Part shown: positions 8,505-16,825 of the stretch, piece by piece | How the letters are laid out: each line of letters begins with the position of its first letter | Numbering within the stretch: the stretch's first letter is position 1 | NCBI GenBank assembly: GCA_002724505.1 | Contig: PBOV01000044.1 | Span: 20,339 to 42,165, forward strand | Source of the DNA: Rhodospirillaceae bacterium | GTDB lineage: Bacteria; Pseudomonadota; Alphaproteobacteria; MPNO01; UBA2964 | Direction: 5' to 3' | Length of the DNA: 21,827 nucleotides | Notes under the pieces: model-generated | What the model saw: the letters and a program-made list of their open reading frames with translations, nothing else | Told to the model about the DNA's origin: nothing | Databases searched by the model: none | Program-made: the position numbers and the translations under genes

Positions 8505-9215
8505 CTATACTTGCCTTTCTTCAAAATTTAGGGTTTCAGGGCCCTCGTCGTTATTTTCATCGGTAACGTCTGGAAAGCCCTGGTTATCCTTATTAACTGC
8601 AACTTCTCCAAAAATACTTCGAGTAGGTCGAGTATCAAGAAGACCCGCCGCTTTAAGTTCATCCGCACCAGGCAGATCGCTAACCTTATTAAGATTAAAA
8701 TGATTTAAAAACTCTTGAGTGGTCCCCCAAGTCACCGGGCGACCGGGCGTCTTACGTTTTCCAACTGGACGAATCCAACCAATTTCTAACAAAAGATCCA
8801 GAGTGCCCTTACTGAGGGCAACGCCCCTTATTTCTTCAATCTCGCCACGGGTAATAGGCTGATGATACCCTATAATCGCCAAGACCTCCACGGCGGCTCT
8901 GGAGAGCTTCCGGGAAATTTTTATCTCCATTTGAAGAACACCAGATAAATCGGGCGCAGTACGAAAAGCCCAACGGCCTCCTACAGCCTGTAATACAATA
9001 CCCCGCCCTTTATATTGACTAGATAATTCTTGAATTAAGGAAGGGATGTCAGCCCCCTCAGGCAGTCGTTTAGCCAGCGCCTCTTCGGTCATGGGCTCAG
9101 ATACTGCGAATAAAATTGCCTCTAAAACCCTGAGCTCTTCCCTCTGGTCTTTCATACTATCTTCCTGGCAGTCAACAAAATCTTTTTTATCAATTGAACC
9201 ATCCATACCGATCAC
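8505..9215 (-). CDS. scpB: Segregation and condensation protein B
   Basis: ScpB is a winged-helix kleisin partner that, with ScpA and SMC, forms the bacterial condensin that organises and segregates the chromosome. The 236-residue frame contains the family core LRVLEAILFAVSEPMTEEAL and the typical VEVLAIIGYHQPITRGEIEEIRGV. It also has GRPVTWGTTQEFLNHF near the end of the conserved part, and then a variable acidic tail. The longest start is a GTG at 9215 that overlaps the scpA stop (GTGA); an ATG at 9206 and a Met just before KDQREELRVLEA are alternatives. The frame ends with tandem stops TAG TAA. Coupling to scpA by the 4-base overlap is likely. Confidence 0.94.
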   Translation of the reverse strand: MIGMDGSIDKKDFVDCQEDSMKDQREELRVLEAILFAVSEPMTEEALAKRLPEGADIPSLIQELSSQYKGRGIVLQAVGGRWAFRTAPDLSGVLQMEIKISRKLSRAAVEVLAIIGYHQPITRGEIEEIRGVALSKGTLDLLLEIGWIRPVGKRKTPGRPVTWGTTQEFLNHFNLNKVSDLPGADELKAAGLLDTRPTRSIFGEVAVNKDNQGFPDVTDENNDEGPETLNFEERQV

Positions 9216-9997
9216 CCAGTTTCAGCTCGGGAACGAACATAAATAGGACCAAATTTATTAGTTTGACGAATTTCGAGTTGTCCAGTTTTTGCTAGTTCTA
9301 AACTTGCTGCAAATGTTGACGCGACAGCAGATTTAAAAAACAATCCGGCCTCCGCGGAATCCGGCAAAAAACCCTGCAAAATGGTCCAATCTGGTATTTT
9401 CCCAAGTATACCGCCTAAACGCTCCAACGCATCATCAACAGAATAAAACGCGGTTGGGGCTATTTCTAATGGCTCAAAAGTCCCTTTACTCTTGTGGTCA
9501 CCATAAGTTCGGAGAAGTTCGTAAAGCGTCAACTCATAAACCGGGGTCCGAATTACTTTAACTCCCTCCAATGTACCACCAGGGAATACATCACGACCTA
9601 GCCTAGGTAATTCCATTATTTTCTTACCGGCATTTTGCATCGCTTCGAGTCTACGAAGTTGAAAGGCAAGGGCCTCAGCCATTTCTGGCCCATTCAACTC
9701 CTCACCCTCTTCATCATCTGGGAGAAGTAAACGTGATTTCAAATAAGCCAGCCATGCAGCCATAACCAGATAGTCCGCCGCGAGCTCCAGCTTTAATCGG
9801 CGGGCAGCTTCAATAAAATCTAAGTATTGCTCCGCAAGGTGTAGGATTGAAATATTAAGCAGATCAACCTTCTGCTCTCGCGCTAAAACTAGCAGCATAT
9901 CAATTGGACCTTCGTACCCCTCTAGGTCAACGACAAGTGCACTATCAGGTCCTTGCGGCCTAAGATCTAACTCAAAATCATCAACGATCTCTGACAT
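9212..9997 (-). CDS. scpA: Segregation and condensation protein A
   Basis: ScpA is the kleisin that bridges the SMC heads in the condensin complex. The 261-residue product shows the N-terminal signature YEGPIDMLLVLAREQKVDL. It continues with LAEQYLDFIEAARRLKLELAADYLVMAAWLAYLKSRLLLP, cited here only to place it at about residues 53-93, which is the conserved SMC-binding part. A C-terminal winged-helix region holds FAASLELAKTGQLEIRQTNKFGPIYV. It begins 10 bases after the M50 protease gene and overlaps scpB by 4 bases. No strong ribosome-binding site is visible before the ATG. Confidence 0.96.
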   Translation of the reverse strand: MSEIVDDFELDLRPQGPDSALVVDLEGYEGPIDMLLVLAREQKVDLLNISILHLAEQYLDFIEAARRLKLELAADYLVMAAWLAYLKSRLLLPDDEEGEELNGPEMAEALAFQLRRLEAMQNAGKKIMELPRLGRDVFPGGTLEGVKVIRTPVYELTLYELLRTYGDHKSKGTFEPLEIAPTAFYSVDDALERLGGILGKIPDWTILQGFLPDSAEAGLFFKSAVASTFAASLELAKTGQLEIRQTNKFGPIYVRSRAETG

Positions 9998-10007
9998 AAT
10001 TTGTAAA

Positions 10008-10688
10008 CTAAAAGTGACCTGCTAAAACCATTACAAGACGAAACAAAACATCAACTGGGGCCCCTAGTAACCAAACTAGAAGGTTCCAATCTAACCCAAA
10101 TGCATTGCCAACTAGGGGCACCACGAATAACAGTAAGAGTACTATTAAAAACCCGACTCGCTCCAGCCGCGCTAGCTGTTCACCCAATTTTTTAGGAAGT
10201 AAACCGACGGCTACTCTGCCGCCGTCTAAGGGTGGAAGCGGGAGCATATTAAAGACAGCTAAAACTAAATTAATAAGAATGGAATTCCCTAAATTATTAG
10301 AAATCCATTTTCCTGTTCCGTCCCCAAAAAAAGGGACTATATGCAAAAGGATTGCAGAAATTAGGGCCAAAAGAAGATTGGTGCCCGGGCCTGCTGCGGC
10401 CACCAAGATCATGTCTCGCCGGGGTTTTCGAAGGTTCGTAAAATTTACTGGAACGGGTTTCGCCCACCCGAATAAAAATGGTGCACGAAATATGAGCAAC
10501 ACCAAAGGAATAACAATTGTCCCCATAAGTTCAATATGTCTTATTGGAGAAAATGTCACACGACCCAAATCCTTCGCCGTATGATCTCCTAAACGCCACG
10601 CAACATACCCATGCGCGGCTTCATGAAAGGTAATAGCTACCAGAACCGGAACAATCCACACCGAGACTTGGTAAATTACCGAGCTCAT
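10008..10688 (-). CDS. M50 (site-2 protease-like) membrane zinc metalloprotease
   Basis: This is an intramembrane zinc protease of the M50 family, with about five to six hydrophobic segments in 226 residues. The zinc motif HEAAH lies at residues 22-26 in the first helix, followed by GYVAWRLGD. The third ligand lies in NMLPLPPLDGGR near residue 165. AKPVPVNFTNLRKPRRDMILVAAAGPGTN is typical of the compact S2P subgroup without a PDZ domain. Substrates are unknown, and regulated cleavage of a membrane-bound factor is only the family expectation. The gene overlaps nagZ by 4 bases (ATGA) and is followed by scpA after 10 bases, so it is part of the operon. The sequence gives no clue to a functional tie with either neighbour. 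Confidence 0.92.
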   Translation of the reverse strand: MSSVIYQVSVWIVPVLVAITFHEAAHGYVAWRLGDHTAKDLGRVTFSPIRHIELMGTIVIPLVLLIFRAPFLFGWAKPVPVNFTNLRKPRRDMILVAAAGPGTNLLLALISAILLHIVPFFGDGTGKWISNNLGNSILINLVLAVFNMLPLPPLDGGRVAVGLLPKKLGEQLARLERVGFLIVLLLLFVVPLVGNAFGLDWNLLVWLLGAPVDVLFRLVMVLAGHF

Positions 10689-11740
10689 GCGCCTTCAATC
10701 TGATGTTCCGAGAGAATATTCTTAAGCTCTTCTAATAATTCCTCATACGCAAGGCCGTCTTCAGTCCTCTTATTTTGCCGAAGTTCTTCTGCCTTGATCG
10801 CCCTCCCTATCGCTTCCTCCGTCATCACGGGAATAATAGAAGCGACTTCGGTCATGTCTTCAATTTTTCCAGAACATTCAAGGGTAAGGTCGCAACCCGC
10901 ATCTAAAATCATAAGGGCACGCTCACCTTTTGTCCCGGAAAGGGCTTCCATTCCAATATCATCGGAAAGTAACAGACCTTTAAATTTGATTTTATTTCGA
11001 ATAATTTCTTTAATTATTACCGGAGAGATGGTCGCGGCTTTCTTGGGATCAATCGCCTTGTAAACGACGTGAGCAGTCATCGCCCATGGCATTTTATTTA
11101 AATATTCAAAAGGTAAAAAATCTGTAACCTCCAGCTCTTTTAACGGCGCACTTACAACAGGTAATTCCTTGTGACTGTCAGATTTCGCTCTCCCATGCCC
11201 AGGAATATGTTTTATTACCGGCAGAACTCCCTCGGCCATCAATCCTTCCGATAGCGCTCGGCCAAGTTCTGCAACTGTTGTAGGATCCTCACCCAGTGCT
11301 CGATCGCCAATAACCTCATGGGCTCCCCTAATAGGAAGGTCTATGACAGGCAGGCAATCCACTGTGATACCAACCTGCGTCAATTCCTTACCAATTAAAC
11401 GAGCGTTTAGATAAGCCGCTCTGCTTGCCGCTTCGATGTTATTTTTAGAAATTCTAGCAAAAATATTTGCGGGTGGTGGTTGCCGCCAGTGCGGCTGCTT
11501 CATGCGTGTTACCCGTCCCCCCTCCTGATCGATTAAAACGGGGGCATCATCACGCCCGACCGTTTCTCGAAATTGCAAAATCAAATCGGTAAGTTGGTTT
11601 GGGTCGATACAATTATGCTCGAATAGAATTAACCCAAATGGATTACAGGAGGAGAATAGATCAACTTCAGCTTGTGTTAACGCCGTATCTATACAGCCAA
11701 ATATTACGGCGCCTGGGACAGGCTCAACGGAGTTTGACAA
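10685..11740 (-). CDS. nagZ: Beta-N-acetylhexosaminidase (glycoside hydrolase 3)
   Basis: NagZ removes N-acetylglucosamine from anhydromuropeptides in the cytosol during peptidoglycan recycling. The 351-residue product has the GH3 NagZ landmarks: LIDQEGGRVTRM around residues 69-80, the mobile loop KHIPGHGRAKSDSHKELP at 177-194 with the catalytic His190 and Asp188, and LLLSDDIGMEAL with the probable nucleophile Asp260. No signal peptide is present, in line with a cytosolic enzyme. The start is unusual: the only start codon between the upstream in-frame stop and the conserved region is a TTG at 11740, with AGG eight bases before it. The frame overlaps the end of the SPOR gene by 17 bases and the M50 gene by 4. 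Confidence 0.94.
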   Translation of the reverse strand: MSNSVEPVPGAVIFGCIDTALTQAEVDLFSSCNPFGLILFEHNCIDPNQLTDLILQFRETVGRDDAPVLIDQEGGRVTRMKQPHWRQPPPANIFARISKNNIEAASRAAYLNARLIGKELTQVGITVDCLPVIDLPIRGAHEVIGDRALGEDPTTVAELGRALSEGLMAEGVLPVIKHIPGHGRAKSDSHKELPVVSAPLKELEVTDFLPFEYLNKMPWAMTAHVVYKAIDPKKAATISPVIIKEIIRNKIKFKGLLLSDDIGMEALSGTKGERALMILDAGCDLTLECSGKIEDMTEVASIIPVMTEEAIGRAIKAEELRQNKRTEDGLAYEELLEELKNILSEHQIEGA

Positions 11741-12506
11741 TGAAACAACCTATATTTTTTGTCTTGGCTTTCTTGCAAAGAGCTCGAGCTGACTCTGAAT
11801 TTTTAAAGATGCCAGCTTGAAGTCTGTAGTAAGTGCCTTTTCCAGCAATTACCGTACGTTCAATACTCGGCTTCAAGTTTACCAAAAGAGCAGGATATTT
11901 ATTTTTCAGTTTTTTCCATGAAGCGGCAGCGTCCCTTTTTTTCCTTAATGATGCAAATTGAACCCGATAACCTGACTTTAAGGGAACACTAGTTTCTGAA
12001 ACTAATTTTTCTTTACCTATCTTAATATTTTTCTCGACCAGGTTTTTCTTCCGCGAGCCGCCTCTTGCTAAAGACCTGATAGGAGGCGGGTCTTTTCCTA
12101 AAACAGGTTTAGATGAATTCAATTTATTAGTTTTTTTGTTTTTTTTGAGGTTTTTAGAACCGGGTTTTGACATTACTGGATCCGGAGGTGGCAATAATTT
12201 CTCTACCTTTGACTGCCTCGCCGTTGGATCAATTCTATTGTAAACATTTTTGTCTTGATGATGTATCGCCATACCACCGGGTTTTTCAGGTTTTAGTTTT
12301 GTGGGCCCGTCTCGAGCTGAAATGATTGGAATAACTGACGAATCTCTACTTAAGTTGGTTTTGTCATAGCCATATGACAGCGCCATTACCAACCCGCCTA
12401 ATCCGGCAAGAGTAATCATCCCGGTTAAAATTTTCGTTCCCCATCGAACCCGGGGAGTAGAACCAGAGGTAGGCGACCTATCTTCTCCAATCAGCTCAGG
12501 CTTCAT
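11724..12506 (-). CDS. SPOR domain-containing inner-membrane protein
   Basis: This is a bitopic envelope protein of 260 residues. A short cytosolic part is followed by one membrane helix at about residues 27-46 (GMITLAGLGGLVMALSYGY). A long Pro/Lys/Ser-rich linker then leads to a C-terminal SPOR domain at about 178-260 (GYRVQFASLRKKRDAAASWKKL at its start). SPOR domains bind glycan strands lacking stem peptides at division sites, so a role in cell division or wall remodelling is likely. This architecture, placed between argS and nagZ, is usual in Alphaproteobacteria. The ATG overlaps the argS stop by 4 bases, and the 3' end overlaps nagZ by 17 bases. Confidence 0.92.
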   Translation of the reverse strand: MKPELIGEDRSPTSGSTPRVRWGTKILTGMITLAGLGGLVMALSYGYDKTNLSRDSSVIPIISARDGPTKLKPEKPGGMAIHHQDKNVYNRIDPTARQSKVEKLLPPPDPVMSKPGSKNLKKNKKTNKLNSSKPVLGKDPPPIRSLARGGSRKKNLVEKNIKIGKEKLVSETSVPLKSGYRVQFASLRKKRDAAASWKKLKNKYPALLVNLKPSIERTVIAGKGTYYRLQAGIFKNSESARALCKKAKTKNIGCFIVKLR

Positions 12507-14257
12507 CGCATTTCTTCCAATGGTTCTATACCAATAACAGCGAGGCCAGACCCGATAACAATTCCGACAGCGCGAGCCAATGCAACGCGTTCTATAGTCT
12601 GCTGAGGGTTATCTAGGACAATAAACCGTAACGACTCTTCTGAATTTCCTCGGTTCCAAAAGGCGTGGAATGAAGCTGCAAGGTCTGATAAATAAAATGC
12701 AATTTTATGAGGTTCTTTTGACATTGCAGCGCGCTCAACAACCTCAGGCCAACTAGCCAATTCTCTAATCATTTTAAGTTCACCAGGATCACTCAACCCA
12801 TTCATATCAGCCTTTGCAAGACTAGAATCGTCAAGCAATAGACTTGGAAAGGAGACCCTAGCATTTCGTATCACCGAACAAACTCTGGCGTGGGCATATT
12901 GAACATAAAACAAGGGATTATCCTTACTTTGTTCTAAAACTTTTCTAAGGTCAAAATCGAGTGGGGCGTCGCTGTTTCGAGTCAGCATTATAAATCTAAC
13001 AGCATCTTTTCCAACTTCGTCAACAACCTCGCGCAGGGTTACAAAAGAGCCAGCCCTCTTGGACATCTTAGCCGGCCTCCCATCTTCTAATAGGTTAACT
13101 AAATTACAAAGTTGAACATTAAGGGTCCCCTTATCTCGTGTAATTGCTTTCACTGCGGCCTTCATACGTTTGACATAGCCCTTATGATCAGCGCCCCAAA
13201 CATTAATCATTGAATTAAAGCCGCGTTCAAATTTGTTCAGGTGATATGCGATATCCGACGCGAAGTAAGTCCAATCTCCATCTGCTTTTTGTAAAGGTCT
13301 GTCTACATCATCACCAAATTTTGTAGAACGAAAAAGCAGTTGAGGGCGTTTCTCCCAATCTTCAAGTATCTTACCCTTAGGAGGTTTAAGCGTTCCAATA
13401 TAAACAAGATCAAGCGACTTTAACTCATTGACCACTTCACTATTACTACCATTGAAAACAAGCGTAGATTCTGACGTAAAGACATCATGAACTACCCCTA
13501 ATGCCGTTAAATCATCACGTATTAATGACATCATCGATTCGATCGCGAAGTTTCTTAGCTCCGGCAACCAAATCTCTTCTTTCAATTTGCACCATTTATT
13601 TCCGTCCCGTTCAACAAGATCTTTTGCTGTTTGCTTTAAATACTCACCTGGGTACAAACCGTCTGGGATTTTATCAATTTTTTCTCCTAACGCTTGACGA
13701 TAGCGCAGGTGAACGGAACGGGCTAAAACGTCAATCTGAACACCGGCATCGTTAATATAATATTCCCGAGAAACCTCATAACCGGCTTTAGAAAGTAAGT
13801 TTCCCAGAGCATCTCCAATTACGGCACCTCTTGCATGTCCTATATGCATCGGCCCTGTCGGGTTGGCCGAAACGTATTCTACATTAACCGTTTTACCTCT
13901 GCCTAAATCGCAATCACCATATTTCAGGCCGCTTTCAAGAACCCTTGGTAAAAGGCGGGTCCAAAATTTAGGGACCATTTTTAAATTAATAAAACCGGGA
14001 CCGGCCAACGAAACAAACTCAAATTCTGATCGCTTCAATAAACGATCAACGATTATTTCTCCTAATTCTTTGGGACTTTTTTTCGCTGGCTTTGCGAGGA
14101 CCATGGCTGCGTTTGAAGCAAGGTCTCCGTGTACGGGATCCTTAGTTGTTTCTACGCCTACCTGCCCTAAGTTTAAGTCAGAGACTAACTTACCCTCTTC
14201 AATAAGGTTCCGGATCTCTGAACACACTATTTCTGATACAACTTTAAAATAATTCAT
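12503..14257 (-). CDS. argS: Arginine--tRNA ligase
   Basis: This class I aminoacyl-tRNA synthetase charges tRNA-Arg. The 584-residue length is typical. The catalytic core shows EYVSANPTGPMHIGHARGAVIGD, with the HIGH-type motif around residues 138-141, and AKMSKRAGSFVTLREVV, a KMSK-type signature kept in this enzyme. The all-helical anticodon-binding domain at the C-terminus includes FYVQYAHARVCSV. It starts 2 bases beyond the dgt stop and overlaps the SPOR gene by 4 bases, so dgt, argS and SPOR are probably read as one transcript. Confidence 0.97.
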   Translation of the reverse strand: MNYFKVVSEIVCSEIRNLIEEGKLVSDLNLGQVGVETTKDPVHGDLASNAAMVLAKPAKKSPKELGEIIVDRLLKRSEFEFVSLAGPGFINLKMVPKFWTRLLPRVLESGLKYGDCDLGRGKTVNVEYVSANPTGPMHIGHARGAVIGDALGNLLSKAGYEVSREYYINDAGVQIDVLARSVHLRYRQALGEKIDKIPDGLYPGEYLKQTAKDLVERDGNKWCKLKEEIWLPELRNFAIESMMSLIRDDLTALGVVHDVFTSESTLVFNGSNSEVVNELKSLDLVYIGTLKPPKGKILEDWEKRPQLLFRSTKFGDDVDRPLQKADGDWTYFASDIAYHLNKFERGFNSMINVWGADHKGYVKRMKAAVKAITRDKGTLNVQLCNLVNLLEDGRPAKMSKRAGSFVTLREVVDEVGKDAVRFIMLTRNSDAPLDFDLRKVLEQSKDNPLFYVQYAHARVCSVIRNARVSFPSLLLDDSSLAKADMNGLSDPGELKMIRELASWPEVVERAAMSKEPHKIAFYLSDLAASFHAFWNRGNSEESLRFIVLDNPQQTIERVALARAVGIVIGSGLAVIGIEPLEEMR

Positions 14258-14259
14258 AA

Positions 14260-15429
14260 TTATTCATAAACATCGAACTGGCGTTTATGCTCTTGAAGAG
14301 CAAAGCGGTCGGTCATCCCGGAAATATAATCTGCTATTATCCTCGCTCGAATAGTGTCATCCATCCCCTTTACCCTGCCAAACCATTCTTCAGGCATTAA
14401 TTCATTTTCTGCTTTAAATAATGAGAATAAGTCTTTAATAACCTTAGCTGCCTTGTTGGTCATTCTATTGACCCTTGGGTGGCGATACATCCGTTGAAAC
14501 AAGAACTTCTTAAGACCAATATTAGTTTGCATCATCTCTTCAGACAAAGCCACAACAGGACTAGCCAGCTCCCTAACATTGTCGACAGATTTAGGCTTAA
14601 ATTTTTTTAAACGCTTTCGGGTCTCTTGTAACAGGTCTCCAACCATTTGATCTATCATCCGGCGCGTTGTTTCGTGAACTAATCGTCCTTTCTCCAGATT
14701 TGGATATTTTTTATAAACATCCAAAATTATTGGCCCAACTAGTGGCTGTTCCATCAAATCATCAACCGTAAATAATCCGGCCCTTAACCCGTCATCAACA
14801 TCGTGAGTGTTATAGGCTATATCATCAGCCAAAGCTGATATCTGGGCTTCAACGCCTGGTTGGGTGTGCCAATCAAGATCCTGAAGTTTATCGTATTCAG
14901 CTAACGCCCAGGGAAGTTTGCCCTTATCCTTGGATGATTGAATGAGTGGCCCATTGTGTTTAGCAAGACCTTCAAGAGTTTCCCATGTTAAATTTAACCC
15001 GTCAAAGTTGGCATATCGGGCCTCGAGTTGTGTTACTATCCGAATGGCCTGCCCGTTATGATCAAACCCACCGTAGGGCGCCATAACTGATTGTAACGCC
15101 TCTTCTCCTGCATGCCCGAAGGGTGGATGTCCTAAATCATGCGCGAGAGCAAGCGCCTCCGCGATGTCTTCATTAACTCCAAGAGTCCTGGCTAAAGAGC
15201 GCGCTATTTGTGCAACTTCTAGACTATGGGTCAGGCGGGTTCGGTAATGGTCTCCTTCATGATAGACAAACACCTGTGTCTTATATTTAAGCCGCCGGAA
15301 GGCGCTGGAGTGGACGATCCGGTCCCGGTCACGTTGAAAAACAGAGCGGGTTTGACTTTCCGCCTCAACAAACAAACGGCCACGGCTTGAATGAGGATTA
15401 CTTGCGTAACACGAATTTTTAAAAACCAT
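14260..15429 (-). CDS. dgt: Deoxyguanosinetriphosphate triphosphohydrolase-like protein
   Basis: This is an HD-domain dNTP triphosphohydrolase that cleaves dNTPs to nucleoside and triphosphate, helping to balance the nucleotide pool. Landmarks are SRGRLFVEAESQTRSVFQRDRDRIVHSSAFRRL at the N-terminus (placed, not quoted further), then YHEGDHYRTRLTHSLEVAQIAR, LAHDLGHPPFGHAGEEAL with the metal-binding His-Asp, and DDIAYNTHDVDDG. The open frame could start as far up as 15645, but the extra residues are unlike the family and would overlap erpA. ATG 15429 (389 residues) and ATG 15453 (397 residues) both fit the family; 15453 has a TAGG nine bases upstream. The gene diverges from erpA and leads into argS two bases after its stop. 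Confidence 0.94.
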   Translation of the reverse strand: MVFKNSCYASNPHSSRGRLFVEAESQTRSVFQRDRDRIVHSSAFRRLKYKTQVFVYHEGDHYRTRLTHSLEVAQIARSLARTLGVNEDIAEALALAHDLGHPPFGHAGEEALQSVMAPYGGFDHNGQAIRIVTQLEARYANFDGLNLTWETLEGLAKHNGPLIQSSKDKGKLPWALAEYDKLQDLDWHTQPGVEAQISALADDIAYNTHDVDDGLRAGLFTVDDLMEQPLVGPIILDVYKKYPNLEKGRLVHETTRRMIDQMVGDLLQETRKRLKKFKPKSVDNVRELASPVVALSEEMMQTNIGLKKFLFQRMYRHPRVNRMTNKAAKVIKDLFSLFKAENELMPEEWFGRVKGMDDTIRARIIADYISGMTDRFALQEHKRQFDVYE

Positions 15430-15555
15430 TTCTGTGATACCGGCAGCAATCATGATCAGGAACCTACAAGTCTTCTCTAATACCGGCAAAATGGGTCTGT
15501 GTGCAAACACAATTCTTTTAAACAAGTTATTGACCTTGGCCAGCCAAATACCTAA

Positions 15556-15584
15556 TTGCCGTGTAGCAAAAAAATGTGCATTAT
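15556..15584 (+). promoter_or_regulatory. Candidate erpA promoter
   Basis: TTGCCG (15556-15561) and CATTAT (15579-15584) are separated by 17 bases, each matching four of six consensus bases. The -10 box lies within the imperfect palindrome at 15566-15590. The match is moderate and the call is tentative. Confidence 0.3.
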
Positions 15585-15590
15585 TTTTGC
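15566..15590. repeat. Imperfect palindrome between dgt and erpA (possible operator)
   Basis: GCAAAAA at 15566-15572 is mirrored by TTTTTGC at 15584-15590. The centre is itself dyad-like (ATG / CAT around TG). The element is 25 bases long, lies in the divergent dgt-erpA gap and overlaps the candidate erpA -10 box, a position expected for a repressor site. It does not resemble the Escherichia coli IscR or Fur consensus in any obvious way. Confidence 0.35.
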
Positions 15591-15597
15591 ATAAACA

Positions 15598-15618
15598 ATG
15601 ATAGTATCTAAAAAATGA
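15598..15618 (+). other. Six-codon upstream open frame overlapping the erpA start
   Basis: An ATG at 15598 opens a frame of Met-Ile-Val-Ser-Lys-Lys that stops at TGA 15616-15618, overlapping the erpA ATG (15615) in an ATGA arrangement. The 7-mer ATGATAG is repeated at both starts. No ribosome-binding site precedes it, so translation is uncertain; translational coupling to erpA is conceivable. Confidence 0.2.
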
Positions 15619-15962
15619 TAGACTCACCCGAACAAACAATTTCAATTAGTGACACAGCTTTAAAGCAAATCCGTGCGCTTACAACCAAGGGTGAATTCAA
15701 GGGCATGCAATTCCGCGTCGCTGTATCTGGAGGAGGTTGCTCTGGATTTCAATACGCCTTTTCCTTTGATGATGAAAAAAAAGACGATGATTTCATCATT
15801 AAAAGAGAGGAAGTATCCGTTCTTATAGATGAAATATCATGGGAATACATAGTCGGTAGCGAGCTACATTATACCGAGGAGTTGGTTGGATCCTTTTTCA
15901 CAATGCGTAATCCTAATGCGCAATCGACTTGTGGATGTGGCGTTTCTTTCTCAGTTCCCTAA
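15615..15962 (+). CDS. erpA: Iron-sulfur cluster insertion protein, ErpA/IscA (HesB) family
   Basis: This is an A-type Fe-S carrier that receives clusters from the assembly scaffold and passes them to apoproteins. The 115-residue protein keeps the three cluster cysteines: Cys42 in SGGGCSGFQY, and Cys106 and Cys108 in STCGCGVSFSV. The 64-residue spacing is normal. The middle contains VLIDEISWEYIVGSELHYTEELVGSFF, where the family usually has D at YLxGxxIDY-like positions. ErpA is favoured over IscA because it is unlinked to isc or suf genes and divergent from dgt next to xthA, as in other Alphaproteobacteria; the sequence alone does not settle this. It has no clear ribosome-binding site. The stop is followed directly by a run of eight C. 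Confidence 0.9.
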   Translation: MIDSPEQTISISDTALKQIRALTTKGEFKGMQFRVAVSGGGCSGFQYAFSFDDEKKDDDFIIKREEVSVLIDEISWEYIVGSELHYTEELVGSFFTMRNPNAQSTCGCGVSFSVP

Positions 15963-16036
15963 CCCCCCCCTTTTTACTTTTAAATAAAGCCGCAATAATT
16001 AAAACTGCTTTTTATTGACAAATGCCTCAACGAAAT

Positions 16037-16825
16037 ATGACCAAAATAGCAACTTGGAATGTTAACTCGGTCCGTGCCCGGCTTCCGCGGGTCCTGGAGT
16101 GGCTTAAAGAATTTTCTCCGGACGTTGCCCTCCTTCAGGAGATCAAGGTGATTGACGAAAATTTTCCAAAGATGGAGATAGAAGATCTTGGTTATAATCT
16201 CGCTATACATGGACAAAAGACATACAACGGTGTGGCAATTCTTTCAAAATCCCCAATTGAAGATATACGCCGCGGTCTGCCGGGAGAGACCCTAGATGAA
16301 CAGGCTCGATACATTGAGGGCCTTACTAACGGCCTGCGTGTCGCTTCAATATATTTACCCAATGGCAACCCCGTTCCTGGGGAAAAGTTTGATTATAAAC
16401 TTAGCTGGATGGACCGATTAATTTCTCATACGGCTGATCTACTAAAGAACGATGAGGCCTTTGTTCTTGGCGGTGATTATAACGTAATTCCTGCGGATAT
16501 TGATTGTTATGAACCAGCAAGGTGGATAGACGATGCTTTGTGCCAGCCGGAGTCACGCAGACGCTTTCGGTCACTTCTGAATCTTGGTCTGACTGAAGCA
16601 TTTAGAGCACTGCACCCGGGACCAGGGTGCTACAGTTATTGGGATTACACTGGTGGTGCCTGGCAAAAGGATTTCGGTATCCGGATTGATCACATTCTCT
16701 TATCTCCACAAGCGTCTGATCGTTTAATCAATTGTGACATCGATAAAACGCCAAGAGGAAAAGAAAAGCCTTCTGATCACACACCCGTTTGGTGTGAAAT
16801 TGAAAATAAAGAGGATATTTTCTGA
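16037..16825 (+). CDS. xthA: Exodeoxyribonuclease III
   Basis: ExoIII is a Mg-dependent AP endonuclease and 3'-to-5' exonuclease of base-excision repair. From the ATG at 16037 the product is 262 residues. It begins MTKIATWNVNSVRARLPRVL, the standard N-terminus, which is why the ATG at 16022 (five residues more) is less likely; neither has a strong ribosome-binding site. Metal and catalytic motifs of the EEP superfamily are intact: LLQEIK with the Mg-binding Glu, GGDYNV, GIRIDHILLSP and SDHTPVW near the C-terminus. The gene follows erpA after about 74 bases. Its stop TGA shares a base with the ATG of the small membrane protein gene, so the downstream genes are probably in the same operon. Confidence 0.96.
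   Translation: MTKIATWNVNSVRARLPRVLEWLKEFSPDVALLQEIKVIDENFPKMEIEDLGYNLAIHGQKTYNGVAILSKSPIEDIRRGLPGETLDEQARYIEGLTNGLRVASIYLPNGNPVPGEKFDYKLSWMDRLISHTADLLKNDEAFVLGGDYNVIPADIDCYEPARWIDDALCQPESRRRFRSLLNLGLTEAFRALHPGPGCYSYWDYTGGAWQKDFGIRIDHILLSPQASDRLINCDIDKTPRGKEKPSDHTPVWCEIENKEDIF

Noticed and set aside
10105..10584. Open frame of 159 codons on the plus strand opposite the M50 protease gene
   Set aside because: The minus-strand frame has the full zinc protease motifs, while this one is a Ser/Lys/Pro-rich translation of low complexity.
15430..15645. Upstream extension of dgt by 72 residues to an ATG at 15645
   Set aside because: The extra residues are unlike the family, rich in Phe, Leu and Arg, and would overlap the erpA start and the control region. 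Family N-termini begin close to 15429-15453.
15963..15970. Run of eight C after the erpA stop as part of a terminator or phase-variable tract
   Set aside because: It is outside any coding frame and not matched by a G-run to make a stem; the following T-rich stretch alone does not make a terminator.
16000..16016. AAGC/GCTT inverted repeat before xthA as an erpA terminator
   Set aside because: The stem is about five pairs with a long loop, too weak to support a call.
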